The position numbers and the translations under genes are program-made. This document shows positions 9,107-17,086 of a stretch of DNA of 64,000 nucleotides, piece after piece; within the stretch, counting starts at the first letter, position 1; each line of letters starts with the position of its first letter. The DNA comes from DASZGI01 sp035938995 (GTDB lineage: Bacteria; Actinomycetota; Actinomycetes; Streptomycetales; Catenulisporaceae): positions 23,431-87,430 of the forward strand of contig NZ_DASZGI010000147.1 of the NCBI RefSeq assembly GCF_035938995.1, given 5' to 3'. A model generated the notes under the pieces. The model made no database searches, was not told the origin of the DNA, and saw only the letters and a list, made by a program, of their open reading frames with translations.

Positions 9107-10341
9107 CAGACGGCAGACATGGTGTCAAGCTGCGTACGCAGATAGTCGACGAGGGTGCCGGGGGTGCGCAGGCTGCCGAGCATGTCGGGCATCGAGAGCG
9201 GCCCGAGCTCCGGCAGCCGCTGCTCGAGCTGGAACTTGAGCCGCAGGAACATCACCGAGTCGAAGCCGAGGTCTCCGTGCAGCGCCTGGTCGAGGCCCGC
9301 CTCGACCGACGGGTCGTCGACGATCTCGGTGACCGCGTCGAGCACGGCGCGGGTGATCCGGTCCTCGGCCGCGCGCTCGGGCGCGAGCTTGCACACCAGC
9401 TCGTTGAACGCGGCGTCGCCGGTGTCCTCGGTGCGGCACACGGCCATGCAGTCGGGACCGTCCGGGCCGACGATCTTCTTGAGCAGGCCGGTCAGCGTCT
9501 GCTTGGGCCCGACCTCGAGCAGCACGTCGGGGCGCTGCCGGGAGAGCAGGTTCTCGATCGCCGGGGCGAACCGCACGGGCGCGGTGACCTGCTCCACCCA
9601 GTACGCGGCGCCGAGGGCCTCGCCGCTCAGCTTCCGGCCGCGCACGGTCGAGTAGTACGGCAGGCGGGGCACCGCGGAGGGCACGCGCTCCAGGACGCGC
9701 GCGAAACGCCTCAACATCGGCCGCATCAGCGGCGAGTGGAACGCATGGGAGACCTGGAGCGACCGGGCCGCGACCTTTCGCGCGGCCAAGGCCTGCCGAA
9801 CGCGGTCGAGACCGAGCAAGTCGCCGGCGAGCGTGATGGACTGCGGGCCGTTGTAGGCCGCGACGACGACGGCTTCCTCGGCCGCCAGCAGCTCGGCGAC
9901 GTCCTCCGCGTCGGCCCGCACCGCCATCATGCCGCCGCCGGCCGGCAGGTACTGCATGAACGCCCCGCGCACGGCGACCAGCAGCGCGGCGTCCTCCAGG
10001 CTCAGCGCTCCGGCGGTGACGGCGGCGGCGAACTCCCCGATGCTGTGGCCCACCACCGCGGCCGGGCGCACGCCGTGCTCGATGAGGGTGGTGGCCAGCG
10101 CGTATTCGACGGCGAACACTCCCGGCTGGGTGAAGCCGGTCTGGTGGATCCGCTCGTCCCCGCCGACGATCAGGTCGATGATCGACGTTCCCGTGTACGG
10201 GCGCAGCGCGTCGGCCGCGGCCTCCAGGTGCGTCCGGTACCTGGCGTGGTCGAGGTAGAGGCGCGCGGTCATCCCCGGGTACTGCGACCCCTGGCCGCTG
10301 AACGCGAAGACGACCCCTGCCACGGGTGGGCTCTGGGTCAT
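9106..10341 (-). CDS. Malonyl-type acyltransferase fused to an acyl carrier protein domain
   Basis: 411 aa. Residues 8-310 are an acyltransferase: FSGQGSQYPGM, the nucleophile elbow AAVVGHSIGEFAAA (Ser100), and VSHAFHSPLM. The HAFH and GHSIG motifs are those usually linked to malonyl rather than methylmalonyl choice in PKS acyltransferases. Residues about 330-411 are an ACP with DLGFDSVMFLRLKFQLE, its Ser the phosphopantetheine site. It is a free-standing AT-ACP didomain with no ketosynthase attached. The ATG overlaps the preceding ACP stop by four bases (ATGA), so translation is coupled. It presumably loads a malonyl unit on its own ACP for use by an enzyme outside the window. Confidence 0.9.
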   Translation of the reverse strand: MTQSPPVAGVVFAFSGQGSQYPGMTARLYLDHARYRTHLEAAADALRPYTGTSIIDLIVGGDERIHQTGFTQPGVFAVEYALATTLIEHGVRPAAVVGHSIGEFAAAVTAGALSLEDAALLVAVRGAFMQYLPAGGGMMAVRADAEDVAELLAAEEAVVVAAYNGPQSITLAGDLLGLDRVRQALAARKVAARSLQVSHAFHSPLMRPMLRRFARVLERVPSAVPRLPYYSTVRGRKLSGEALGAAYWVEQVTAPVRFAPAIENLLSRQRPDVLLEVGPKQTLTGLLKKIVGPDGPDCMAVCRTEDTGDAAFNELVCKLAPERAAEDRITRAVLDAVTEIVDDPSVEAGLDQALHGDLGFDSVMFLRLKFQLEQRLPELGPLSMPDMLGSLRTPGTLVDYLRTQLDTMSAV

Positions 10342-10646
10342 TTCCCGCTCCGTTCGCGTGCGGTCCGCGCCGGGCTCGCGTCGAATCGGCCGGCCAGGTG
10401 CTTGGCCAGGGAGTCGAGGGTCGGATACTCGAGCACCACGGTCGGGTCGACCAGCAGCTCGAATTCGTCCTCGATGTCGCCGTACAGATTGAGTGCCGCC
10501 AGCGAGTCCAGCCCGTATTCGGCCAGCGACGCGGACGGGTCGATGGCGGTGCGGCCCAGATAGCGGCCGAGCCGGGGTTCCAGCCACTCGAGCAGCGCCG
10601 CCTCGCGCTGCTCAGCCGGCAAGGCGGCATAAGGATGCGGATTCAC
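10338..10646 (-). CDS. Stand-alone acyl carrier protein
   Basis: 102 aa, with ASLAEYGLDSLAALNLYGDI; Ser48 in the DSL motif is the phosphopantetheine attachment site. The GTG start overlaps the FAAL stop (GTGA) and is preceded by GGAGGG. It lies directly after a fatty acyl-AMP ligase, the normal arrangement for a carrier that receives the acyl adenylate. It is separate from the ACP fused to the acyltransferase, so the operon has two carriers, plausibly one for a starter acyl chain and one for malonate. Confidence 0.93.
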   Translation of the reverse strand: MNPHPYAALPAEQREAALLEWLEPRLGRYLGRTAIDPSASLAEYGLDSLAALNLYGDIEDEFELLVDPTVVLEYPTLDSLAKHLAGRFDASPARTARERSGK

Positions 10647-12442
10647 GCAGCCCTCCTCACGGCGGCGGCGGCGGCCGGCCGCTGCGGCCGGCCCGGGGTC
10701 CGGACCAGTCGGCGCACCTCGGGTTCGACCAGCTCGTGCAGCGGGTCGAGGCGGCCGGTCAGGAAGAGCCGGCGCACCGTCCAGCGCTCGAGCTTGCCGC
10801 TGGTGGTCCGGCGCACGGTGCCCGGGCGGACCAGCAGCACCCCCTCGGCGCGCACCTCGAACTCCTCGGCCACCCGCTCGCGGACCGACGCGGCGAGGGA
10901 GGCCAGGTCGGCGCCGGCGCGAGCCAGGGCCTGGCGCACTTCCTGCACGACCACCACGTGGTCGCGCTCGGACTCCACGGAGAAGGCCACGCCGGCGCCG
11001 AACAGCACGCTGACCCGCTTGACCGCCTGCTCGAGGTCGTCCGGGTGCAGGTTGCGGCCGGCGATGTTGATCAGGTCGCTGAGCCGGCTCGCGATGTAGA
11101 GCTCTCCCCCGTCGATCAGGCCGAGGTCGTGAGTGCGCATGAAACCGGACTCGCCGTCGGAGGTCGTGGCGTTGAAGGCGTCGGCGGATTCGAGCGGGCG
11201 GGCCCAGTAGCTGCGCGCGACGCTGGGCCCGCGCAGCCAGATCTCGCCGAGGCTGCGCTCCGGGAGCACCTCGAAGTCCTCGGGGTCGACGATGCGCACC
11301 TCCGCGCCGTACACCGGTCCGCAGCCGACGAGGGTGCGGCTCGGGTTGCCCGGGACCGCGCGGCGCAGCTTGCGCAGCTCGAGCCCGGCGCGGTCCACGT
11401 CGACGTGGGCGGGCAGGCGCCCGTCGGTGCAGGCGACCAGCAGGGTGGACTCGGCCAGGCCGTAAGCGGGGCGCAGCGCGTTCGGCCGCAGGCCGAACGG
11501 CTCGAAGCGGTTGGCGAAGGCGCCCAGCGTGCCCGGCCGCACCGGCTCGCCGCCGTTGACGGCGACCTCCCAGCAGCCGAGGTCGACGTCCGCGAGCTGG
11601 TGGTCCTCGATCCGCTGGACGCAGTGCTCGTAGCCGAAGTTGGGGGCCGCGGAGACGGTGATCCGGTGCTCGGAGATCATCCGCAGCCACCGGGCCGGGC
11701 GGCGCACGAAGGCCCCCGGCGACATCAGGACGCTGGTCGCGCCCAGGAAGAGCGGGTGCAGCAGCTGGCCGACCAGCCCCATGTCGTGGTGCAGCGGGAG
11801 CCAGCCGCCGATCACCGACTCCTCGCCGGTGCCCAGCGCCCGCTGGATCGCGGCCTGGTTGGCCAGCAGATTGCCGTGCCGGATGGCGACGCCGCGCGGA
11901 TCGCCGGTGGAGCCCGAGGTGTACTGGAGCAGCGCGATGGTGTCCGCGTCCAGGTCGGGCATGTTCCACTCGTCCGGATCCGGCGCCTGCGCGAGGCCGA
12001 GCACGGTGTCGATCGCCACGCACGCGACGTCGGGATAACCCGCGACGGCCAGGACCCGGCTGACCGTTCCGGCGTTGTCCGAGTCGGTCAGCGCGAAGCT
12101 CACCGCGGCGTCGCGCACGATGCCGACCGCGCGCCGCTCCGCGTTGCGCGGGCCGCCCGGGTCGGGCCCGGGGATCGCGATGGCGCCGGCGTAGAGGCAG
12201 GCGAGGAAGGACACCGCGAAGCGCAGCGGATTGGGCTGCTGGATCAGGATCCGCTCGCCGGCCGCCCCGTGGTCGTGAAGCCACACCGCCAGCGCGCGGG
12301 CGTCGAGGTCGAGTCCCGCGTAGTCGACCCGGACCGGCGCAGCCTCCCACGGACCGTGCTCGAGGACGACGAGAGCGTCCCGCCCGCCGTGGTAGACGGC
12401 GTGCTCCGCGAGCAGTTCGGTGAAGCTGCGGTGGTCGGACAT
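10643..12442 (-). CDS. Fatty acyl-AMP ligase (FAAL-like adenylate-forming enzyme)
   Basis: 599 aa. The AMP-binding core shows LLQYTSGSTGDPRGVAIRHG (about 172-190), WLPLHHDMGLVGQLLHPLFLG and RLSDLINIAGRNLHPDDLE. GRNLHPDDLE and the HHDMGL phrase are characteristic of FAALs, which hand acyl-adenylates to ACPs instead of CoA. The ATG at 12442 follows GGGGGAAGCGGG. It is the first gene of a four-gene coupled operon. The natural acyl chain cannot be predicted from sequence. A CoA-ligase role is less likely given the adjacent ACP. Confidence 0.92.
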   Translation of the reverse strand: MSDHRSFTELLAEHAVYHGGRDALVVLEHGPWEAAPVRVDYAGLDLDARALAVWLHDHGAAGERILIQQPNPLRFAVSFLACLYAGAIAIPGPDPGGPRNAERRAVGIVRDAAVSFALTDSDNAGTVSRVLAVAGYPDVACVAIDTVLGLAQAPDPDEWNMPDLDADTIALLQYTSGSTGDPRGVAIRHGNLLANQAAIQRALGTGEESVIGGWLPLHHDMGLVGQLLHPLFLGATSVLMSPGAFVRRPARWLRMISEHRITVSAAPNFGYEHCVQRIEDHQLADVDLGCWEVAVNGGEPVRPGTLGAFANRFEPFGLRPNALRPAYGLAESTLLVACTDGRLPAHVDVDRAGLELRKLRRAVPGNPSRTLVGCGPVYGAEVRIVDPEDFEVLPERSLGEIWLRGPSVARSYWARPLESADAFNATTSDGESGFMRTHDLGLIDGGELYIASRLSDLINIAGRNLHPDDLEQAVKRVSVLFGAGVAFSVESERDHVVVVQEVRQALARAGADLASLAASVRERVAEEFEVRAEGVLLVRPGTVRRTTSGKLERWTVRRLFLTGRLDPLHELVEPEVRRLVRTPGRPQRPAAAAAVRRAA

Positions 12443-12758
12443 CCCGCTTCCCCCTCTGTGCGACAAGAATGAGCCGCGGCGTACCGGGCTTGATCGGTGT
12501 CGGTGCTCCTGAGGATCGGACGGGCGGCTCAAGAGAATCTCGAACATAAGTTGCGCGCTTGCGTATCACTCCGCACCGGGCGTCCCGGGGCGCCGTCCCG
12601 GCGCACTCGGCGCCGTTCCAACCCCTTTAAAGCAGCGATACGTCGCAGACCACGGCGATACGGGCGCGGATTCGCCCCCGCCGCCGGCCGCTCGAGCCAT
12701 AACGCAGGCTGCCAAGCCGGTCAGGAGCTGCGGTTGAGCTGGCTTCAAGGGCGGCGGC
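12443..12758. other. Intergenic region upstream of FAAL operon
   Basis: 316 bases lie between the FAAL start and the hydrolase stop. The region contains the A+T-rich patch CCTTTAAAGCAGCG near 12624 and two copies of GCGATACG (near 12635 and 12654). It should hold the FAAL operon promoter, but no convincing -35/-10 pair or coding sequence is visible. Confidence 0.4.
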
Positions 12759-13691
12759 TCACGCGTGGCAGACCGGGAGCCCGCCGTGGAACTGGACCAT
12801 CTCGCCGAAGACCAGCGCCATGTCCAGCCGGTCGCCGGGGGCCGCCCCGTCCAGCTCGGCGTAGGCGCGGCGCAGGTTCGGCACCAGCCGCTCGGGGTCG
12901 CGCCAGTCCGCGTATGCGCCGAGGTCCGCGGTGCGGGCCAGATCGAGCGGGCCGACCCCGGCGGCGTGGCCCTCGGCGGCGAGCCGCTGCACCCAGCGCA
13001 GGTAGCCTTCGACGGCGTCGAGCAGCTCCGGCCCGCCCACCGGGCCGTGGCCGGGGACGACCACGGCCGGTCCGAGCTCGCGCAGCCTGCTGATGGTCTC
13101 GAGCGAGCCGGATACCGAGCCCATGGGCACGAACGGGGTCGCCCCCGCCATGATCAGGTCGCCGGCGAAGAGCACGCGCCGGTCCGGGATCCACACCACC
13201 GCGTCGTTGGTGGTGTGCGCCGGGCCGGAGTGCAGCAGCTGCGCCTCGATGTCGCCGACGTGCAGGGTGAGCCGGTCGCGGAAGGTCAGCGTGGGCAGGG
13301 CGAGCGAGATCGCGCCCCACTGCACCGCAGGCCACAGGCCGGTCAGCTGGAGCCCCGCCTCGGCCATCTCGGTGCGGCACAGTTCGTGCGCCACGACGAC
13401 GGCTTCGGGGGCGAAGAGGTAGTTACCGAAGCAGTGGTCGCCGTGGAAGTGGGTGTTGACCACGATCCGCGGCGGCGCCGGGCACAAGCGTGCGGCGGCC
13501 TGCTTCAGGCCCAGCGCGCGGGTCTCGGTGGCGGCGGTGTCGACGAGCGCGCATTCGCCGCCTGAGACGATGATGCCGGCATTGTTGAGGCACCAGCCGC
13601 CGTCCGGTTGCACGTAAGCGAAGACCGCGTCGGCGACCTCTTCGACGCGCCCCAGCGCCTGGACGGCGGGGGCCAGTTCCTCGATCGTCAC
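12759..13691 (-). CDS. Metallo-beta-lactamase-fold hydrolase
   Basis: 310 aa. The metal-binding motif NTHFHGDHCFGN places His81, His83, Asp85 and His86. Other family signatures are ALVDTAATE, LLHSGPAHTTNDAVVWIPDR and VVPGHGPVGG. The fold covers lactamases, thioesterases, glyoxalases and lyases, so the reaction is not determined. In this setting an acyl-thioesterase or tailoring hydrolase is plausible but inferred. There is no signal peptide, so it acts in the cytoplasm. It is divergent from the flavoprotein gene at 13892 with 200 bases between them. Confidence 0.88.
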   Translation of the reverse strand: MTIEELAPAVQALGRVEEVADAVFAYVQPDGGWCLNNAGIIVSGGECALVDTAATETRALGLKQAAARLCPAPPRIVVNTHFHGDHCFGNYLFAPEAVVVAHELCRTEMAEAGLQLTGLWPAVQWGAISLALPTLTFRDRLTLHVGDIEAQLLHSGPAHTTNDAVVWIPDRRVLFAGDLIMAGATPFVPMGSVSGSLETISRLRELGPAVVVPGHGPVGGPELLDAVEGYLRWVQRLAAEGHAAGVGPLDLARTADLGAYADWRDPERLVPNLRRAYAELDGAAPGDRLDMALVFGEMVQFHGGLPVCHA

Positions 13692-13891
13692 GTGCTGTGC
13701 TCCTCACCGGTGGCGACGGGTTCGGCCGAGTCTGGCCGGGTCCGCTCGAGCCGTGCTCGACGATGTGGATCAGCGCTGGATGATCGCGCCTTCGAGTCGT
13801 GTGCGCTCCCCTGAGATTCCAGGAGTTCTCCGCAGCCTAATGCGACGGTCGGGATGGGATCGGCAGCCCGTACGGCGCGAGGAGAGCCCTT

Positions 13892-15214
13892 ATGACCATT
13901 ACCGCCCTTCGGAGGTCGTATTCACCTTCACCGGTCGCGATCACCGAGTCACCGGTCGCGGCGCGGGCCTCGCGCGGGGCGATCGTCGTCGTGGGCGGTG
14001 GGCACGCCGGGCTGCAGACGGCTGCGTCGCTGCGGGCCTCGGGGTTCCACGGGCCGCTGGTGCTGGTCGCCGGTGAGGGCGTCGCCCCTTATGCCCGACC
14101 GCCGTTGTCCCGCCATTTCCTGTCCGGTGTGGTCGAGCCCGCCGATCTCGCCCTGCGCGGCGACAACTTCTACACCGCCAGCGGCATCTACCTGGTCCTC
14201 GGTGACCCGGCGATCCGGATCGACCGGAAGAACCGGTATGTCGAGCTGGCGTCCAGCCGGCGCCTGCCCTATCACCAGCTCGTGCTCGCTCTGGGCGCAC
14301 GGCCCCGGCCGCTGCGCGTTTCCGGGGCGCACCTGTCGGGGGTGCTGACGCTGCGGACGCTGGCCGAGGCCCGGGCGCTGCGCAGCTGGCTCGCGCGCAG
14401 CTCGCGGGTGGTGGTCGCGGGGGCGGGTTTCATCGGGCTCGAAGTCGCCGCGGCGGCGCGCGGCCTCGGCTGCGAGGTGACGGTCGTCGAGTCGCGCCGG
14501 AACGTGATGGCGCGGGCGCTCACCGGTCAGACGTCCGAGCACGTGGCGGAGGTCCACCGGCGCAACGGAGTCAGGCTGCTGCTCGGACACACCGTCACCG
14601 CCATCCACGGGGACAGCTCGGGGCGGGTGCGGGAGGTCGTGTCGAGCGACGGGGGCCGCCACGCCGCGGATCTGGTCGTCGCCGGCATCGGCGTCCTGCC
14701 GGAAACCGGTCTGGCCTCCGCGGCGGGGCTGCCGTTGGACGACGGGATCGTGGTCGACGAGTACATGCGGACCGCCGACCCGTCGATCTATGCGGTCGGC
14801 GACTGCGCCCGGTACCCCAGCATCCACACCGGCGCGCCCGCGAGACTCGAGTCGGTGCAGAACGCGGTGGAGACGGGAAAGGTGGCCGCCGCGAACCTGC
14901 TCGGCCACCACCGCCCGATGACCGCGGTGTCCCGCCGGTCCGTCGAGCAGTACACGCAGCGGATCCAGATCGCAGGGGTAAGCGACGGTCACGACGCGGT
15001 GGCCACCATCGGAGATCCGGACGGCGACTCCTTCTCGGTGTTCTGCTTCCGGCGGGGGCGGCTGGCCGCGGTCGAGTCGGTCAACCGGCCGGACGACCAC
15101 GCGCTGGCGTACCGGCTGCTGGCGGCGGGGCAGCCGATACGCCTAGAGGATGTGCGTAGCCCCGGATTCGAGCCGCGCCGCCTCCTCGAGCGGGCGCTCC
15201 AGGCGGCCGCCTAG
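13892..15214 (+). CDS. FAD-dependent NAD(P)H oxidoreductase, ferredoxin-reductase type
   Basis: 440 aa. The FAD-binding strand IVVVGGGHAGLQTAASLR (about 31-48) is followed by PYARPPLSRHFLSG, the NAD(P)H motif VVVAGAGFIGLEVAAAARGL, and YAVGDCARYP. The C-terminal third matches the reductase C domain of putidaredoxin or rhodocoxin reductases. Such enzymes pass electrons to a ferredoxin and so to a cytochrome P450 or oxygenase. No ferredoxin or P450 gene lies nearby, so the partner is elsewhere. GGAGAG precedes the ATG. A 30-residue extension precedes the Rossmann strand. Confidence 0.9.
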   Translation: MTITALRRSYSPSPVAITESPVAARASRGAIVVVGGGHAGLQTAASLRASGFHGPLVLVAGEGVAPYARPPLSRHFLSGVVEPADLALRGDNFYTASGIYLVLGDPAIRIDRKNRYVELASSRRLPYHQLVLALGARPRPLRVSGAHLSGVLTLRTLAEARALRSWLARSSRVVVAGAGFIGLEVAAAARGLGCEVTVVESRRNVMARALTGQTSEHVAEVHRRNGVRLLLGHTVTAIHGDSSGRVREVVSSDGGRHAADLVVAGIGVLPETGLASAAGLPLDDGIVVDEYMRTADPSIYAVGDCARYPSIHTGAPARLESVQNAVETGKVAAANLLGHHRPMTAVSRRSVEQYTQRIQIAGVSDGHDAVATIGDPDGDSFSVFCFRRGRLAAVESVNRPDDHALAYRLLAAGQPIRLEDVRSPGFEPRRLLERALQAAA

Positions 15215-15227
15215 GGGGTGGGGCGTG

Positions 15228-15255
15228 AGCGGCGGGGACCGCCTTCCCCGCCGCT
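15228..15255 (+). terminator. Strong hairpin after flavoprotein gene
   Basis: Perfect 11-base arms, AGCGGCGGGGA (15228-15238) and TCCCCGCCGCT (15245-15255), with a 6-base loop, 13 bases after the stop at 15214. Confidence 0.65.
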
Positions 15256-15368
15256 CGATTCGCACCCGTCGCCGTGCCAAACACCGACATCGGCGCTGTA
15301 GTGGATTCGCCCCACAGGCCGGTGTCCCGCGATCGTCCGACATGACCGCGGCGGCCGGGTACGCGACG

Positions 15369-16457
15369 ATGCAACGTATGAAGGCTTTTCGAGATCAGTG
15401 TATGAGGGGATTGCGACGTTTCACCGCCCGCGCCGCCGGACTGACCGCGGCGCTCGGTCTCGCGCTCGGCGGCACCGTCCTGTTCGGCGCCTCCCCCGCG
15501 CAGGCGCTCGGACCCGGGGAGGTCTGCGCCTTCATGGAGCCGGACGGCGGCACCGTGCTGGGCAACAACTTCGGCCACATCGGCTGGGGCTTCCTGGTGG
15601 CCGGCAGCAGCTCGTGGATCTACGGCGCGACCGAGAACCCGAACGGCGCCTACCAGATCAACGCGCCGGGCTTCAACGGTGCCTGGAAGGCGCAGGGCAG
15701 CTGGACCGACATGATCGACGACTTCACGTTCCAGTACGACTACCCGTCGCACGACATGAACTCACAGAGCAACTCGCCGTATCCAGCGCATCCGTACACC
15801 GAGTACAAGTGCGAACTCACCTCGGGGAGCGCCGTAGGCGCCGCGATCACCGCCGCCACCAACAACATCAGCGCGGGCTACACGGGTCTGGGCAACAATT
15901 GCCTCGACGCCACGTACAGGGTGCTGAACACCTATGGCGCGCCGAACCTGCCGTGGCCGTCGACCCATCCCCGGCCTTATCAGGACTGGTACCAGTCGCT
16001 CGACTCCAGCGCCTGGGACATCAGCGGGAAGCTCGGCGAGACCTGGATCAACGGCGGATCGGGCCAGATGCTCGACGTGAGCGGGCCGAGCACCGCGGAC
16101 GGCGCGCTCGTGCATCAGTGGACGTACACCGGCGCGGACAACCAGTGGTGGTTCCGGCCCTGGCAGGCGGACGGCTACACGCGCCTGTTCAGCCGCTACA
16201 GCGGAAAGTGCCTCGGGATTTCCGGCGGCAGCACGGCAGCCGGCGCCAAGGCGGTGCAGTGGAGCTGCAACGGCAATCCGGACCAGACCTGGTACTTCCA
16301 GTGGACCGGCGCGAGCACGGCGGACGGCTGGCCGATCTACAACATCGTGAACTACAACTCCGGCCAGTGCCTGGGCATCTGGCAGGGCAGCACAGCCGTC
16401 GGCGCGCAGGCCATCCAATGGCCCTGCAACGGCAACCCGGACCAGGAGTGGCACTGA
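15369..16457 (+). CDS. Secreted protein: possible permuted papain-like domain plus ricin-type lectin
   Basis: About 362 aa from the ATG at 15369; an ATG at 15378 is equally possible because no clear ribosome binding site is visible. A signal peptide (RRFTARAAGLTAALGLALGG, ending at AQA) leads to a domain of about 180 residues with NFGHIGWGFLVAG and later GLGNNCLDATYRVLNTYG. A His before a Cys in such settings recalls circularly permuted NlpC/LRAT-like amidases, but this is inference. Residues about 225-362 form a beta-trefoil ricin lectin with GQMLDVSG, GKCLGISGGS and GQCLGIWQGS and the QxW-like ends NQWWF, DQTWYF and DQEWH. It is exported and probably binds polysaccharide. Confidence 0.72.
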   Translation: MQRMKAFRDQCMRGLRRFTARAAGLTAALGLALGGTVLFGASPAQALGPGEVCAFMEPDGGTVLGNNFGHIGWGFLVAGSSSWIYGATENPNGAYQINAPGFNGAWKAQGSWTDMIDDFTFQYDYPSHDMNSQSNSPYPAHPYTEYKCELTSGSAVGAAITAATNNISAGYTGLGNNCLDATYRVLNTYGAPNLPWPSTHPRPYQDWYQSLDSSAWDISGKLGETWINGGSGQMLDVSGPSTADGALVHQWTYTGADNQWWFRPWQADGYTRLFSRYSGKCLGISGGSTAAGAKAVQWSCNGNPDQTWYFQWTGASTADGWPIYNIVNYNSGQCLGIWQGSTAVGAQAIQWPCNGNPDQEWH

Positions 16458-16532
16458 CGATTCGGCGCAGGGACCGCGGCAGGGGCGGCGACGCAGGTGA
16501 GGAGTGCGTCGCCGCCCCTGCGGCCCCCCGCT

Positions 16533-16844
16533 CTAACCGCCGACCGTGCTGACGGTCTCGGCGGTGAGCGCCCCCGCGGTTCGGTCCACCCGGCTGCGGC
16601 GAGCCGGATCCTGCACGGTGTCCAGGAACACGGTGTCCAGGAAGCCGTGCTTGGCGCCGTAAGCGCGCACACGAGCAGAAGCCGGCCCAGGCAGCGTCAG
16701 CGCGCGGGCGACCGCGGTGGGCGACGGGAACGCCGCGGCCGTGGGGACCGCAGCGGCCGTCGCAGGGAGCGCCGCGGCCGCGAGCAGCCCGGTGTGGCGG
16801 CCCGGGCGATCAGTCGGCCGACGACGCCATTGCAGAAGGAGCAT
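16533..16844 (-). CDS. Small putative secreted protein of unknown function, possibly a fragment
   Basis: 103 aa from the ATG at 16844, with GAGG about 8 bases upstream. Residues 1-40 look like a signal sequence (basic N-terminus, then GLLAAAALPATAAAVPTAAA). The rest (YGAKHGFLDTVFLDTVQD and onward) belongs to no family I recognise and contains an LDTVFLDTV near-duplication. The length and abrupt end suggest the start of a longer secreted enzyme that has decayed, but an intact small protein is possible. Confidence 0.3.
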   Translation of the reverse strand: MLLLQWRRRPTDRPGRHTGLLAAAALPATAAAVPTAAAFPSPTAVARALTLPGPASARVRAYGAKHGFLDTVFLDTVQDPARRSRVDRTAGALTAETVSTVGG

Positions 16845-16997
16845 GGCAAAGCCTCGTGCGATCGGAGTCGAACTGAAAACGGTGCGAAATCTCACCGCTG
16901 CGCTGCCCCCAGCACGAAGCGGCGTTCATACATGTGAAATGCCATTACGTGAATGAACGTGCGCCCACGATAAGCCGCTCCACGGGTTGCGTCAATG

Positions 16998-17057
16998 CCG
17001 CGGGCGTCAGTCCCGCGGGACAAGGTGAGCGGCGGGCCGGGGATTCCGGCCCGCCGC
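16998..17057. terminator. Two tandem hairpins downstream of the GH59 gene
   Basis: The first hairpin pairs CCGCGGG (16998-17004) with CCCGCGG (17012-17018). The second pairs GCGGCGGGCCGG (17029-17040) with CCGGCCCGCCGC (17046-17057), perfect over 12 bases. They lie just beyond the minus-strand stop at 17087 and probably end that transcript. Confidence 0.6.
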
Positions 17058-17086
17058 GTCAGGAAACGAATTCGCTTGTCAGGCTT

